Assembly: GCF_001647285.1 (NCBI RefSeq)
Contig: NZ_LRML01000001.1
Coordinates: 434,001 to 498,000, forward strand
DNA: 64,000 nt
DNA from: Rufibacter roseus
Lineage (GTDB): Bacteria > Bacteroidota > Bacteroidia > Cytophagales > Hymenobacteraceae
Direction of reading: 5' to 3'
Both the position numbers and the translations under genes were made by a program. Below the pieces are notes generated by a model. The model saw only the letters and a program-made list of their open reading frames with translations. It was not told the origin of the DNA and did no database searches. Positions within the stretch are counted from its first letter, which is position 1. Each line of letters starts with the position of its first letter. Below, one piece after another: positions 1-8,146 of this stretch.

Positions 1-444
1 GTGGTGGAAAGTCTGCGGTTCTGCCAAAAAGAAAAAGGACTGTTGCTGTATGGCTGGTGCCTAATGTCTAATCATCTGCACCTGATTGCCGCTGCCCAGG
101 AAGGATTCGCCTTGTCTGACATTCTGCGCGATTTTAAGAAATTCACGTCTTCTTCAATCATTAAAGCCATCGAAAACAACCCGCAGGAGAGCCGCAGAAA
201 TTGGATGCTCTGGATTTTCAGGTCGGCCGGGAAGAAGAATGGCAAGAATACACAGTATCAGTTTTGGCGGCAAGACAATCATCCCATTGAGCTGCTCTCA
301 AATAAGTTCAAGGAAGAAAAGCTGCAATACATGCACCAGAATCCGGTAGTGGCCGGTTTGGTAGCGGAGCCAGAGCATTACTTGTACTCCAGCGCGCTAG
401 ATTATGCCGGCGGAGAAGGTATGTTGCCGGTGTCTTTGCTGTAG
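1..444 (+). CDS. REP-associated tyrosine transposase (RAYT, Y1_Tnp family), 5' end outside window
   Basis: Single-strand DNA transposase-like enzyme of the IS200/RAYT group, which processes REP hairpins. The HUH metal-binding motif is visible in GWCLMSNHLHLI (HLH), and the usual downstream catalytic tyrosine context is in LQYMHQNPVVAGLV. About 147 residues are present. The family normally has some 20-40 more N-terminal residues, so the GTG at base 1 is probably internal and the gene starts before the window. Hairpins with identical arms lie just downstream (480-517, 1156-1192, 1280-1317), the expected partners of a RAYT. No IS-type terminal ends flank it, which agrees with a domesticated single-copy RAYT. 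Family assignment is firm; the start is unknown. Confidence 0.82.
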   Translation: MVESLRFCQKEKGLLLYGWCLMSNHLHLIAAAQEGFALSDILRDFKKFTSSSIIKAIENNPQESRRNWMLWIFRSAGKKNGKNTQYQFWRQDNHPIELLSNKFKEEKLQYMHQNPVVAGLVAEPEHYLYSSALDYAGGEGMLPVSLL

Positions 445-479
445 CCGGCAGGAAGTCGAAGACTTCCATTTCTATTTTA

Positions 480-517
480 AGTTTGGAGTCACCCTTCGGA
501 AGACTCCAAACAGCGGG
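480..517 (+). repeat. REP hairpin 1, beside the RAYT
   Basis: Perfect 10-bp stem GTTTGGAGTC (481-490) / GACTCCAAAC (502-511) with an 11-nt loop, followed by AGCGGG. It is the inverse orientation of REP copies 2 and 3 and starts 36 bp after the RAYT stop codon. Confidence 0.8.
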
Positions 518-536
518 AGAATGGTGAAATTTATTG

Positions 537-1103
537 TTATTCAAGCATAGGAAAAGAGCCTTGGTCTACAAACTTCAACTTACCATCTTCATAACGATAT
601 ACCCAAACAATTCTTCCTATTACAACTGGTGGCATTGGTGGAGTATTTTTATTTTTCAGCAAGCTTTGTTTTAAAGGATAATTAATTGAATCATTTTTAG
701 CTTCTGCAAAACATTGAAACTGCTTCGACTTCCCCGTTTCCACTTTGAAAAAAGGCTCTAGAATTTCGCCAAAAACAAAAACGTTTGAATTATTTGAATT
801 AAAATACCCTAGCGGCTTATCTTTCTTATTGCTTAGATAAGTACCAAAAGTGCTTTTCTCGAATAAAGCGAAACTCACTTCATACTGATTTCCCTCCCTA
901 TTAATCTTAATAAGGTACACAGTTTTAACTGGCACAAAAGTACCTTGTTGTGCTACCATTTGAATACTGTCAACAATATTAATTAATTGCTCATTTTTAA
1001 TTGAAAGTTTATTTATTAGATTGCTAGATTGGGTTCCACACTTCAAAGCCGTCAATCCAAAAGGTAGGAAAACGAATAATAAAAACTTAATTTTTAATTT
1101 CAT
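537..1103 (-). CDS. Hypothetical secreted protein, AT-rich
   Basis: 188 residues with a hydrophobic N-terminal segment (LKIKFLLFVFLPFGLTAL) that looks like a signal peptide or anchor. A cysteine follows at residue 22, but the preceding residues (ALKC) do not make a good lipobox. The rest is soluble, with many Asn, Lys and Ser. I recognise no domain. The gene is visibly more AT-rich than its neighbours and sits between REP hairpins beside a transposase, so recent acquisition is plausible. Expression and function are unknown. Confidence 0.6.
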   Translation of the reverse strand: MKLKIKFLLFVFLPFGLTALKCGTQSSNLINKLSIKNEQLINIVDSIQMVAQQGTFVPVKTVYLIKINREGNQYEVSFALFEKSTFGTYLSNKKDKPLGYFNSNNSNVFVFGEILEPFFKVETGKSKQFQCFAEAKNDSINYPLKQSLLKNKNTPPMPPVVIGRIVWVYRYEDGKLKFVDQGSFPMLE

Positions 1104-1155
1104 AAAGTGATTCTATTTTAAAGTTGGTTTGTGGTTATAGGTGTAAATTATAACC

Positions 1156-1192
1156 CCCGCTGTTTGAAGTCTACCAAAAGGTAACCCAAACT
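1156..1192 (-). repeat. REP hairpin 3 (degenerate)
   Basis: Matches REP copy 2 from CCCGCT through GTTTG and the final CCAAACT, but several stem pairs are broken (GTTTGAAGTC against AACCCAAAC). It is the first half of a tandem duplication. Confidence 0.6.
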
Positions 1193-1279
1193 CCCCATAA
1201 ACCAACCCGCACTCTATTCCGGCCAAACCACAACAACGCCAGCTATACAACCCAAACCTGTTTTAGCCCTACTTTCCCC

Positions 1280-1317
1280 CCCGCTGTTTGGAGTCTTCCA
1301 AAGGGCGACTCCAAACT
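1280..1317 (-). repeat. REP hairpin 2
   Basis: Perfect 10-bp stem GTTTGGAGTC (1286-1295) / GACTCCAAAC (1307-1316) with an 11-nt loop differing at two positions from copy 1. The flank CCCGCT matches the AGCGGG of copy 1 in inverse orientation. Confidence 0.8.
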
Positions 1318-1383
1318 AATAGTGAATCAGCAGGAACTCCGTTCCGGCCAATCCGCAACAACGCCAGCTACACAACCAAAACC

Positions 1384-1418
1384 GTTTTAGCCCTCTTTTC
1401 GCAAAAAAGCTCTAAAAC
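1384..1418. repeat. P palindrome copy 1
   Basis: First copy of the window-wide family: outer arms GTTTTAG / CTAAAAC pair perfectly and the inner part is imperfect. It lies 5 bp past the stop of the minus-strand porP gene. Confidence 0.7.
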
Positions 1419-1423
1419 GCCTC

Positions 1424-2461
1424 CTACCAATACTGAGATTTAGAGAACACGCCTTGCTTGTTAAACAGGGTGAGTCCCAGCATGATTTCATGGCTTCCGG
1501 TGCTTACGGTGTTTAGGGCGGAGGTAGTGAGGTCGTAGGCGTAGCCGAGGTGCATCTTGTTTTTCCAGTGGAAGCCTGCTGATGCGGTGACTGCGTCATT
1601 GTGTCGGTATGAGCCACCTAGCCACAGGAACTGGCGCAGGTACAGTTTAGCATTTACATCAAAAGACAAGGCCGTAGGGTCAGCGTATTTCACCACTACC
1701 GATGGAATAAAGTTGACATCTCTGGAGATAATGATACGGTAACCAGCGTGCCCATAAAAGTGGCGCTGCTGCTGGGCAGGTACCTCTGGGTCAGAGGTGC
1801 GGAAGGTATAGGGAGCCGGCAACACTTGCGCAAAAGAAACGCCCGCAAAAAAACGGGTGTCATAGGCCACCAAACCCACCGATAGGTTAGGCCTAATGCG
1901 GTGGTAACTTTCTTCGTTCACCACAGGGTCACTTGGGTCTATGAAACTGATCTGGTCGCGGTTGAGACCGTATTGGGTAATGCCGGCCGCTACGCCAGCG
2001 GCCAGTTTCATGGTGCCGGTTACGGGCAGGTGGTAGGCGTAGGTAGCCTGCACATCGGTGCGTTTCATTCCGCCAGCTTGGTCAACCTGCACCAATAGCC
2101 CAAGGCCATGGTTGGCTGGTATCTGCTGCGTAGTGTTGCGGTGGAACGGCCGCCAGTTATTCAGGTACTTAGACCGTTTGGGCTGCGGTTGCTGATGGTA
2201 AGACGAAGGCGGGTTCACATAATCTAAGCGGGCAATAGGCATGTGGGCACTCAGGTAAAAAGACTCTGGCGCGCCTTCCAACCCTGACCATTGGTTGCGG
2301 TAGCCGGTGCGTAAATCCAGATAGTTATCTACACCCGTTACCGCTGGGTTGAGCAGCAGCGGGTTCAGCATATAATTGCTGTAATGCGGTATTTGCTGCG
2401 CCCAGCCCAAGTAAGAGGCCAACACCAGGCAAACGAGAAGGAAGTTTTTCTTCATAGCCAT
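1424..2461 (-). CDS. PorP/SprF family type IX secretion outer-membrane protein
   Basis: 345 residues with a signal peptide (MKKNFLLVCLVLASYLGWAQ), then QIPHYSNYMLNPLLLNPAVTGVDNYLDLRTGYRNQWSGLEGAPESF, the hallmark start of PorP/SprF proteins. Alternating amphipathic strands follow, with the C-terminal HEIMLGLTLFNK typical of the family. These proteins form outer-membrane barrels that work with T9SS on large type-B-sorted cargo. The start is 3 bp after the stop of the upstream PKD-repeat protein, so the two are one operon and this is probably its dedicated SprF-like partner. A second such pair is at the right edge of the window. Confidence 0.92.
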   Translation of the reverse strand: MAMKKNFLLVCLVLASYLGWAQQIPHYSNYMLNPLLLNPAVTGVDNYLDLRTGYRNQWSGLEGAPESFYLSAHMPIARLDYVNPPSSYHQQPQPKRSKYLNNWRPFHRNTTQQIPANHGLGLLVQVDQAGGMKRTDVQATYAYHLPVTGTMKLAAGVAAGITQYGLNRDQISFIDPSDPVVNEESYHRIRPNLSVGLVAYDTRFFAGVSFAQVLPAPYTFRTSDPEVPAQQQRHFYGHAGYRIIISRDVNFIPSVVVKYADPTALSFDVNAKLYLRQFLWLGGSYRHNDAVTASAGFHWKNKMHLGYAYDLTTSALNTVSTGSHEIMLGLTLFNKQGVFSKSQYW

Positions 2462-2464
2462 GGT

Positions 2465-5400
2465 TTATCTTAATATGGTAACGGAGCCCGAGAATTTAGC
2501 CCTGCCGTTCTGTGGATCAATAATGTAGTAGTAAGCGCCAACGGGTAAATCTTTGCCGTTTCGTTTGCCATCCCAAGGAGTAGGGTAGCCGGTGGAAGTG
2601 TAAATCAACTCACCCCAACGGTTAAAGATTTCTACCCGCACGTTCGGATACTCCTCCACGCCTTCAATCACCCACGTGTCATTCACAAAATCTCGGTTTG
2701 GCGAAAATGCCTTGGGTATGTTCAGCCGTTTCATGACTTGCACTACCACGCTATCTACTGCATTGCAGCCTTCTGCAGAGGTTGCGGTCAGGTAATAGGT
2801 TGTTGTTTCCATGGGTGAGGCAATGGGGTTGGCAATGGCAGGGTCGCTTAATCCCGTAGCCGGAGACCATAAGAGCGTACCTTCGCCGCTTCCGCTTAAA
2901 GCAATATTCTCGCCCTGAACAATGGTGCCTCCCTCACCGGCCTCTACCAAAGGAGTAGTGGTGACGGTGATGTCTTGCATGGCTATTTGGGTACATCCGT
3001 TCGCCGCGGTGGCAACAAGGGTTACTGAGTAACTGCCAGTTTGGGTGTATGTATGGGTTGGGCTGGTGTCAGTAGAGGTAGTGCCGTCGCCAAAAGTCCA
3101 TAAAAAGGAGAGAGGGGCGCTGCCATTATCAGTTGATGTATTAATGAACTTAACCGGCTGGCCAGTACAGGCAGCAGAGGGGATGATAGCACCAGTAGAA
3201 GGGCTGGGAAGAACTTCAATAGATTTGGTGATGACGTCGGTGCAGATAATTCCGGACCAAACCCGCAATGTTACCTGATAAGTGCCCGCTGCCTCATAAT
3301 GATGCTGCGGATTTTGCTCAGTGGAGCTGGTGCCGTCTCCAAAGTCCCATTGCCACCGTACTATTTTACCAAACTGCACCTGGCTGGCATCTTGAAACGA
3401 AACAGACTCCTGCTGACAGAAAGAAGAAGCAGAAAAATTAGCTACGGGAGTAGCACCATTGACAGTGTAGGTGGTGGAGAGACTGTCGCTGCAGCCTTTG
3501 TCAGAGGTAACCACCAATTTTACCTCGTAGTTGCCCACTGAGGCGTACTGGTGCCGCGGATGCTGGTCAGTGGAAGTTCCGCCATCGCCAAAATCCCACT
3601 TATAAGTTAGAGTACCAGAGGAAATAGTGGAAGTATTCTGAAATACAGCTTCGTCGCGTACGCAAATGTCTGGTAATACAAAGCTTACCACCGGTTTAGG
3701 ATTCACCGTTATGTTGGTGAGTACAGAATCGGCGCAGCCGCCGGCGTTTATAGCTTTTAACTTTACCAGATAAGTGCCGGGGGCGGCGTAGGTGTGGCTG
3801 GGATTTCGGGCAGTACTTCGGGCAGTGCCGTCGCCAAAGTCCCATTGCCACCTGATAGTGCTTCCATTAGGTACTGGGGTGCTGTTCTGGAAAGTAGCGG
3901 CCATGCCACAGGCAACAGGCACAGTAAAACTGGGTTTGGGCGGATCGGTAACGACCACAGATTTTGTGATGTCGTTTACACAAAGTGCCTCCGTGACCAC
4001 AGACAAACGAACCGTATAGGTGCCGGGCGTTTTATATAAATGAGCAGGGTGCTGTTCCGTAGACATGGTGCCATCACCAAAATCCCAGAGCCAGCCCGTT
4101 ACTACCTCACGGGCATTTAAGCGGGTTTCATTTGTAAAACGGGTGCTGTCATTGGTACACGGACTGACAAACGAAAAATTAGCTATCGGGGTGTCATGCA
4201 CTTCTAATTCAATATATGTTGAATCTTTTGAATTACAGTCTATTGCGTTGGCTTTGGTGGTAACCAGTGAAATGGTATAGGTGCCGGCGTTGGCGAATTT
4301 GTGAGAGGGGTTCTGATCTGTGGAAGTGCTCCCGTCTCCGAAATACCACTTCCAGGCCAGTGGTTGGTAAGCTGCAAACCCCCTGAACCGCAGATTCCGT
4401 CCATCGCAGATACTATCAGAAAGCACCGTTATGTTCTGGTTCAGGTTAGTAACGTTAGCCCCCGCCGAATAGGCATAGGATTCGTATTCGGCAAAACCAT
4501 AGGCCATGGCGTTAAAACCGCTGTCTGCTGTTAGGGTGTGATTACCTCCTGCCACTTGGTTTTGGGAGTAGGCATAAGTTGTGTTTTGCGGAACTGTGAG
4601 GAACGGCACTTTGCGGCCATCAAGTCTAAAAGTGGCCGTGTCCTGCGCCTTCATGGTTACGTTGATAAAATGGCTTGAAATCTGGAAGTAGGGCGAGGAG
4701 TAAAGCGTGATATCTTTCAGGGTCTGCTCTACCGGGTTAATCAACACCATGTCGGGGTCACTGAGTACATCATCACAGTGCTGGCTTTTGGTGTACTGGG
4801 TTACCTGTACTGGTTTATCCGCTGAAATGTAGTTGGTGCCAGTATTTTCAAACTCATGGAATTGCCCTTTGTTGCGCGTAACGGTGGTGTTGTTAATAGT
4901 GATGGCTGTATTGTCTTCAGATGCAAGAACTCTGTAAATCTCACTTGAATTCCGGCTGGCAAAAGGCGCCGTCACAAAGTTTTTTCCCCAGGCAGTGATG
5001 GGGTATAGCTGTTGGTACAGATTGTCACCACTGGCTCTGAACGGACAGTTGAACGGCTGCGGAATGTAGGTGTAGGAACTTCCTGAAAAAACAGCAATCC
5101 GTTTGCAGGAAGCGTCAGAACCTGAGCTCACAGACTCAATTTTTGAGCCTGTTAAATCTTGGTAGGAACGCACTTGGTACACCTCGCCCCGCATGAGCGG
5201 CCTGGTGGGCGAAAACGTTCTACCGGCAGGATTTCCAGACAGGGTGGGAGCCGTGGGAGTGATTTCCACTACGGTATTGTCTTCCAGCGCCACCACCATA
5301 AACTGCGAGGTAGAGGTTCTGGGGTTAGAATCTAAATAGGTTTGATTATAGTTGATAGAGTAATAAGACCTACCTAACGTAGGCGTGGGCAGCACCAACG

Positions 5401-5830
5401 TAGCCCCAGATTTAGTTTGGTGATAAATGTGGGAGTACACCACCACCGGATGCAAAGAAGTAACATGAATGGCTTTTTTCTCAATCACTTCACTTGAACC
5501 TACATAAGCCAAAGTTGGTGATACTGAAATTACCGTGACCAAATTAGCTTTTACTTCATAAGATGTGGCTGCCCCGCTACCTACCGTAACTGAAACGGTG
5601 GTGTTCACATCTGAAGTAACGTAGAGGTTCATTCTAGATACCCCATTCTGAGGATTAACTACCTCATTTTCAATGTGAGCCATGTATCCAATCCAGAAGT
5701 CCCGACCTTTGTTTGATGTATTTTGTGCTGCTGCCAAAGCAGAGAAAGCCAAGAGCAGGCAAAAAGACAAAATGAACTTAAGGTAATAGAAAGGTTTCAC
5801 AGGAGACAGGCTAAGATGGACCACATTCAC
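2465..5830 (-). CDS. Giant secreted PKD-repeat protein with T9SS type-B C-terminal sorting domain
   Basis: 1121 residues. A signal peptide (to about residue 36, ALAAAQ) precedes an N-terminal region of about 420 residues starting GRDFWIGYMAH, resembling the IgGFc-binding-like head of Bacteroidota adhesins. Six PKD domains follow from about residue 480 to 960, each with the W-x-FGDG-x-S-T...HxY...GxYxVxL signature. A segment ending YYLTATSAEGC leads to the gliding-motility-associated type-B sorting domain (NIPKAFSPNRDFVNDTW ... FNRWGELIY ... WDGK ... LPVGAYYYII) at about residue 1035-1121. It should be exported by T9SS to the cell surface; adhesion or gliding is inferred. Six near-identical PKD repeats could recombine. 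Confidence 0.92.
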   Translation of the reverse strand: MNVVHLSLSPVKPFYYLKFILSFCLLLAFSALAAAQNTSNKGRDFWIGYMAHIENEVVNPQNGVSRMNLYVTSDVNTTVSVTVGSGAATSYEVKANLVTVISVSPTLAYVGSSEVIEKKAIHVTSLHPVVVYSHIYHQTKSGATLVLPTPTLGRSYYSINYNQTYLDSNPRTSTSQFMVVALEDNTVVEITPTAPTLSGNPAGRTFSPTRPLMRGEVYQVRSYQDLTGSKIESVSSGSDASCKRIAVFSGSSYTYIPQPFNCPFRASGDNLYQQLYPITAWGKNFVTAPFASRNSSEIYRVLASEDNTAITINNTTVTRNKGQFHEFENTGTNYISADKPVQVTQYTKSQHCDDVLSDPDMVLINPVEQTLKDITLYSSPYFQISSHFINVTMKAQDTATFRLDGRKVPFLTVPQNTTYAYSQNQVAGGNHTLTADSGFNAMAYGFAEYESYAYSAGANVTNLNQNITVLSDSICDGRNLRFRGFAAYQPLAWKWYFGDGSTSTDQNPSHKFANAGTYTISLVTTKANAIDCNSKDSTYIELEVHDTPIANFSFVSPCTNDSTRFTNETRLNAREVVTGWLWDFGDGTMSTEQHPAHLYKTPGTYTVRLSVVTEALCVNDITKSVVVTDPPKPSFTVPVACGMAATFQNSTPVPNGSTIRWQWDFGDGTARSTARNPSHTYAAPGTYLVKLKAINAGGCADSVLTNITVNPKPVVSFVLPDICVRDEAVFQNTSTISSGTLTYKWDFGDGGTSTDQHPRHQYASVGNYEVKLVVTSDKGCSDSLSTTYTVNGATPVANFSASSFCQQESVSFQDASQVQFGKIVRWQWDFGDGTSSTEQNPQHHYEAAGTYQVTLRVWSGIICTDVITKSIEVLPSPSTGAIIPSAACTGQPVKFINTSTDNGSAPLSFLWTFGDGTTSTDTSPTHTYTQTGSYSVTLVATAANGCTQIAMQDITVTTTPLVEAGEGGTIVQGENIALSGSGEGTLLWSPATGLSDPAIANPIASPMETTTYYLTATSAEGCNAVDSVVVQVMKRLNIPKAFSPNRDFVNDTWVIEGVEEYPNVRVEIFNRWGELIYTSTGYPTPWDGKRNGKDLPVGAYYYIIDPQNGRAKFSGSVTILR

Positions 5831-5995
5831 TCCTCAACAGAAAGCCGCAAGAAGAAAACAAGCTGCGCGGGAGCTATGGCAAAATAGTAATTTTAACCAA
5901 TAGATTAGCAGTTATTTCAGTAATTTGCAGTAGCAGGTCTTTTGCAGTTGCGCCAGGAAATGCAGGTGCAGTTACCAAGTTGATCGGTCCAGTCT

Positions 5996-6031
5996 GTTTT
6001 CGACCTCTTTTCTGAAAATCAGATCAAAAAC
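5996..6031. repeat. P palindrome copy 2
   Basis: Arms GTTTTCGACCTCTTTT and GAAAATCAGATCAAAAAC, 11 bp past the stop of the minus-strand Omp85-like gene. Confidence 0.7.
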
Positions 6032-6041
6032 AAACAGTGGC

Positions 6042-7964
6042 TTATCTGAACTCAGTTACCAGTGGTTGAGTAAACCGCAGATCATTGAAATCATAATACT
6101 GTCTACCCGTCTGGAACAGTTTAAGATCCTGTAGGTTATTCAGGTGCGGTACCCGCGGGTAATACCCTAAAAGCACTTGTATGGTGTTGAACGGCAGGTA
6201 TTCGTTCCGGAACCGTAGGCCTGCCCCGTAGCCTTGGTACGGTTTTGTCTTGAAGGGAGAGCCGTTTGGCCTATCCGTGATCCAGGCAATGTCTGCAAAG
6301 CCTATGAGGGCCAGCCGGAAGCCAAACAGGGTAAGCGGGGTGAAGAAGTTGGTTTCATAATTCAACACAAACTTACGGTAACCCCGTATGGAGCCTGAAC
6401 TGAAGCCTCTTATTCCTTGGTCGTTGTCAATGTTCAGGGCAAATAAATCGGGGCGGGTAAGCCCCAAAGTGGTTCTGTTCCAGAGAAACTGACGCCAGCG
6501 CCAGTTTCCAAAGCGATACAGGGGCGTGAAGTAAAGACCCTCTGCGGTTAGCACACCCTGTTCCCATGCATCTTTGTATCGGTAGCTGCCATACTCCAGA
6601 CCGCCGTAGAGATAGCCAAAGTTAGGGCGGTACTTCCCAAAGGCGCCCTTTGCCCCTAAATACAGCCTGTTCTTCTGTGAGCCATCTTCATAGCCGGCGG
6701 TAACGGCTAAAAGGTTTCCGGCCGGAATATCCTCCGTTCGCCCAAACCCGAACAGGTATTGGTCTTTATAATAGCGCCGGAAGCTGTGCCCAAAGCCAGC
6801 CAAGTACAACCGCGCGCTCTGTATGGTAGGCAGACTGGTGCCCTGTGTGTACTTTACATTCATGAAGCGCCCCGCGGCAATCAGTCGGCTGGGATTGTCA
6901 GCCGCTAAATCATATGATTTCATGCCGAAGGCCCTGCCCACCCAAATGTCCTGTATATTATAGTCTAATGGGGTAAACGTCATTTCCTCTCCTGGCTCAG
7001 GAGGCCCGTCTACATAATAGTTAGGTTGTAAGGTCTGGTACCAACCAGCCGTGGCGCCACCAGCATATTTGGTGTTGGTAGAGAAGAAATCGCGCCGGAA
7101 ACCAATACTCTCTTGCTTGTAATAGTAGGTGTTATGGTACACCACTTCTGCTGAAATGTAACTTCTTGAAATGTTCTCAATAAAGTAACTTCCCTGAAAC
7201 TGCCAGGGTTGAGGTTCATTCAAGCCAAAGCGATAAGTAGTTCTAATCTGGTGACCCACGCCCATGAAATTAATGTCGCGTAATGACAGGCGGGTGCCCG
7301 AGGTACTTGCCGAACCTGACCCGCTGATGCTGAACACATCTCTGGTAATGATCACAATGTCTATGCTGTCGCGGGTGGAAGTGGAGTCATTGACAAGAAT
7401 GCGGGCATCAAGAATATAGTCGGTCTGCCGCAAAAGGCGCTCTGACTCTGACAAAGCCAAAGGCTCTAGTAATTCGCCTTCTTTAAACAAAAGCGTATTG
7501 CTGATTCTGCCTTTCTTGGTACGCATGTGCAGCGCGTTCCCCAAGTTCTCCCACGGGTCATTAGGCACTTTTGAGGTGTCGTTCATGGAGTACCCGAAAG
7601 GCTCCAGCCGCTTGTAATATATTTTTCTGACTACTTTATAATTATGCTGCTCATGGTCTTGCGGTAATATTTCGGTGTCTAAAGGACCACCCGTTGTTCT
7701 GGGCTTAAATATGATCAGTTCCCTGACCAATCTACCGAAAATAGTTTTCTTCTGGCTTATCCGTCTTAGGGTTTGAAGAAACTTCTTTGGGTCGGTGGTG
7801 TCACGGGCAAGGGTATCAGCTGGTGGTTTAATTTGGGCTGGGTGAGTAGTGGGCGGTTCAGTCTGTGCCACCGCTACAAAAGAGCAGAAGCAGAGCAATA
7901 GCCCCAGCAGGGGCGGAAGAAGAAATCGCCCAATATGCTCTTTATATGCGTTTGCTGCTGTCAT
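6042..7964 (-). CDS. BamA/TamA-like (Omp85) outer-membrane beta-barrel protein
   Basis: 640 residues. A signal peptide ends near residue 34 (FVAVAQ). Residues about 100-215 look like a POTRA-like module (YKVVRKIYYKRLEPFGYS ... LFKEGELLEPLALSESERLLRQTDYILDARILV ... DIVIITRDVFS), the pattern of one POTRA domain feeding a barrel. The rest consists of alternating beta strands with aromatic girdles, including RGYRKFVLNYETNFFTP and a C-terminal strand ending LVTEFR. Omp85 proteins insert or translocate proteins in the outer membrane. With only one clear POTRA it is shorter than BamA (usually about 800 or more residues) and is probably an accessory paralogue. It is divergent from the radical-SAM gene. 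Confidence 0.75.
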   Translation of the reverse strand: MTAANAYKEHIGRFLLPPLLGLLLCFCSFVAVAQTEPPTTHPAQIKPPADTLARDTTDPKKFLQTLRRISQKKTIFGRLVRELIIFKPRTTGGPLDTEILPQDHEQHNYKVVRKIYYKRLEPFGYSMNDTSKVPNDPWENLGNALHMRTKKGRISNTLLFKEGELLEPLALSESERLLRQTDYILDARILVNDSTSTRDSIDIVIITRDVFSISGSGSASTSGTRLSLRDINFMGVGHQIRTTYRFGLNEPQPWQFQGSYFIENISRSYISAEVVYHNTYYYKQESIGFRRDFFSTNTKYAGGATAGWYQTLQPNYYVDGPPEPGEEMTFTPLDYNIQDIWVGRAFGMKSYDLAADNPSRLIAAGRFMNVKYTQGTSLPTIQSARLYLAGFGHSFRRYYKDQYLFGFGRTEDIPAGNLLAVTAGYEDGSQKNRLYLGAKGAFGKYRPNFGYLYGGLEYGSYRYKDAWEQGVLTAEGLYFTPLYRFGNWRWRQFLWNRTTLGLTRPDLFALNIDNDQGIRGFSSGSIRGYRKFVLNYETNFFTPLTLFGFRLALIGFADIAWITDRPNGSPFKTKPYQGYGAGLRFRNEYLPFNTIQVLLGYYPRVPHLNNLQDLKLFQTGRQYYDFNDLRFTQPLVTEFR

Positions 7965-8146
7965 GCCCTATGCTCCGTCCCTACAAATACGGCAAAATTC
8001 TGATACTAAAATATAAGCCAGTGCTAATGCTATTAAAATTAGTCTTTAAGATGCCTGCTTGAATTAAAATATACTAAAAATATTAGTTTTTAAGCCAGAT
8101 ACTTACTACCTTGCTAACGCATTCAGAACTAAAATTAGCATAGCAG

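Larger units (their letters stand above)
1156..1418. repeat. Tandem pair of ~125-bp units, each REP hairpin + spacer + P palindrome
   Basis: Unit 1 (about 1156-1279) and unit 2 (about 1280-1418) share the order REP, then TTCCGGCCAA, then CAACAACGCCAGCTA, then GTTTTAGCCCT. Unit 1 keeps only the left arm of P; unit 2 has both arms. This fills the gap between the hypothetical gene and porP. Confidence 0.65.
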
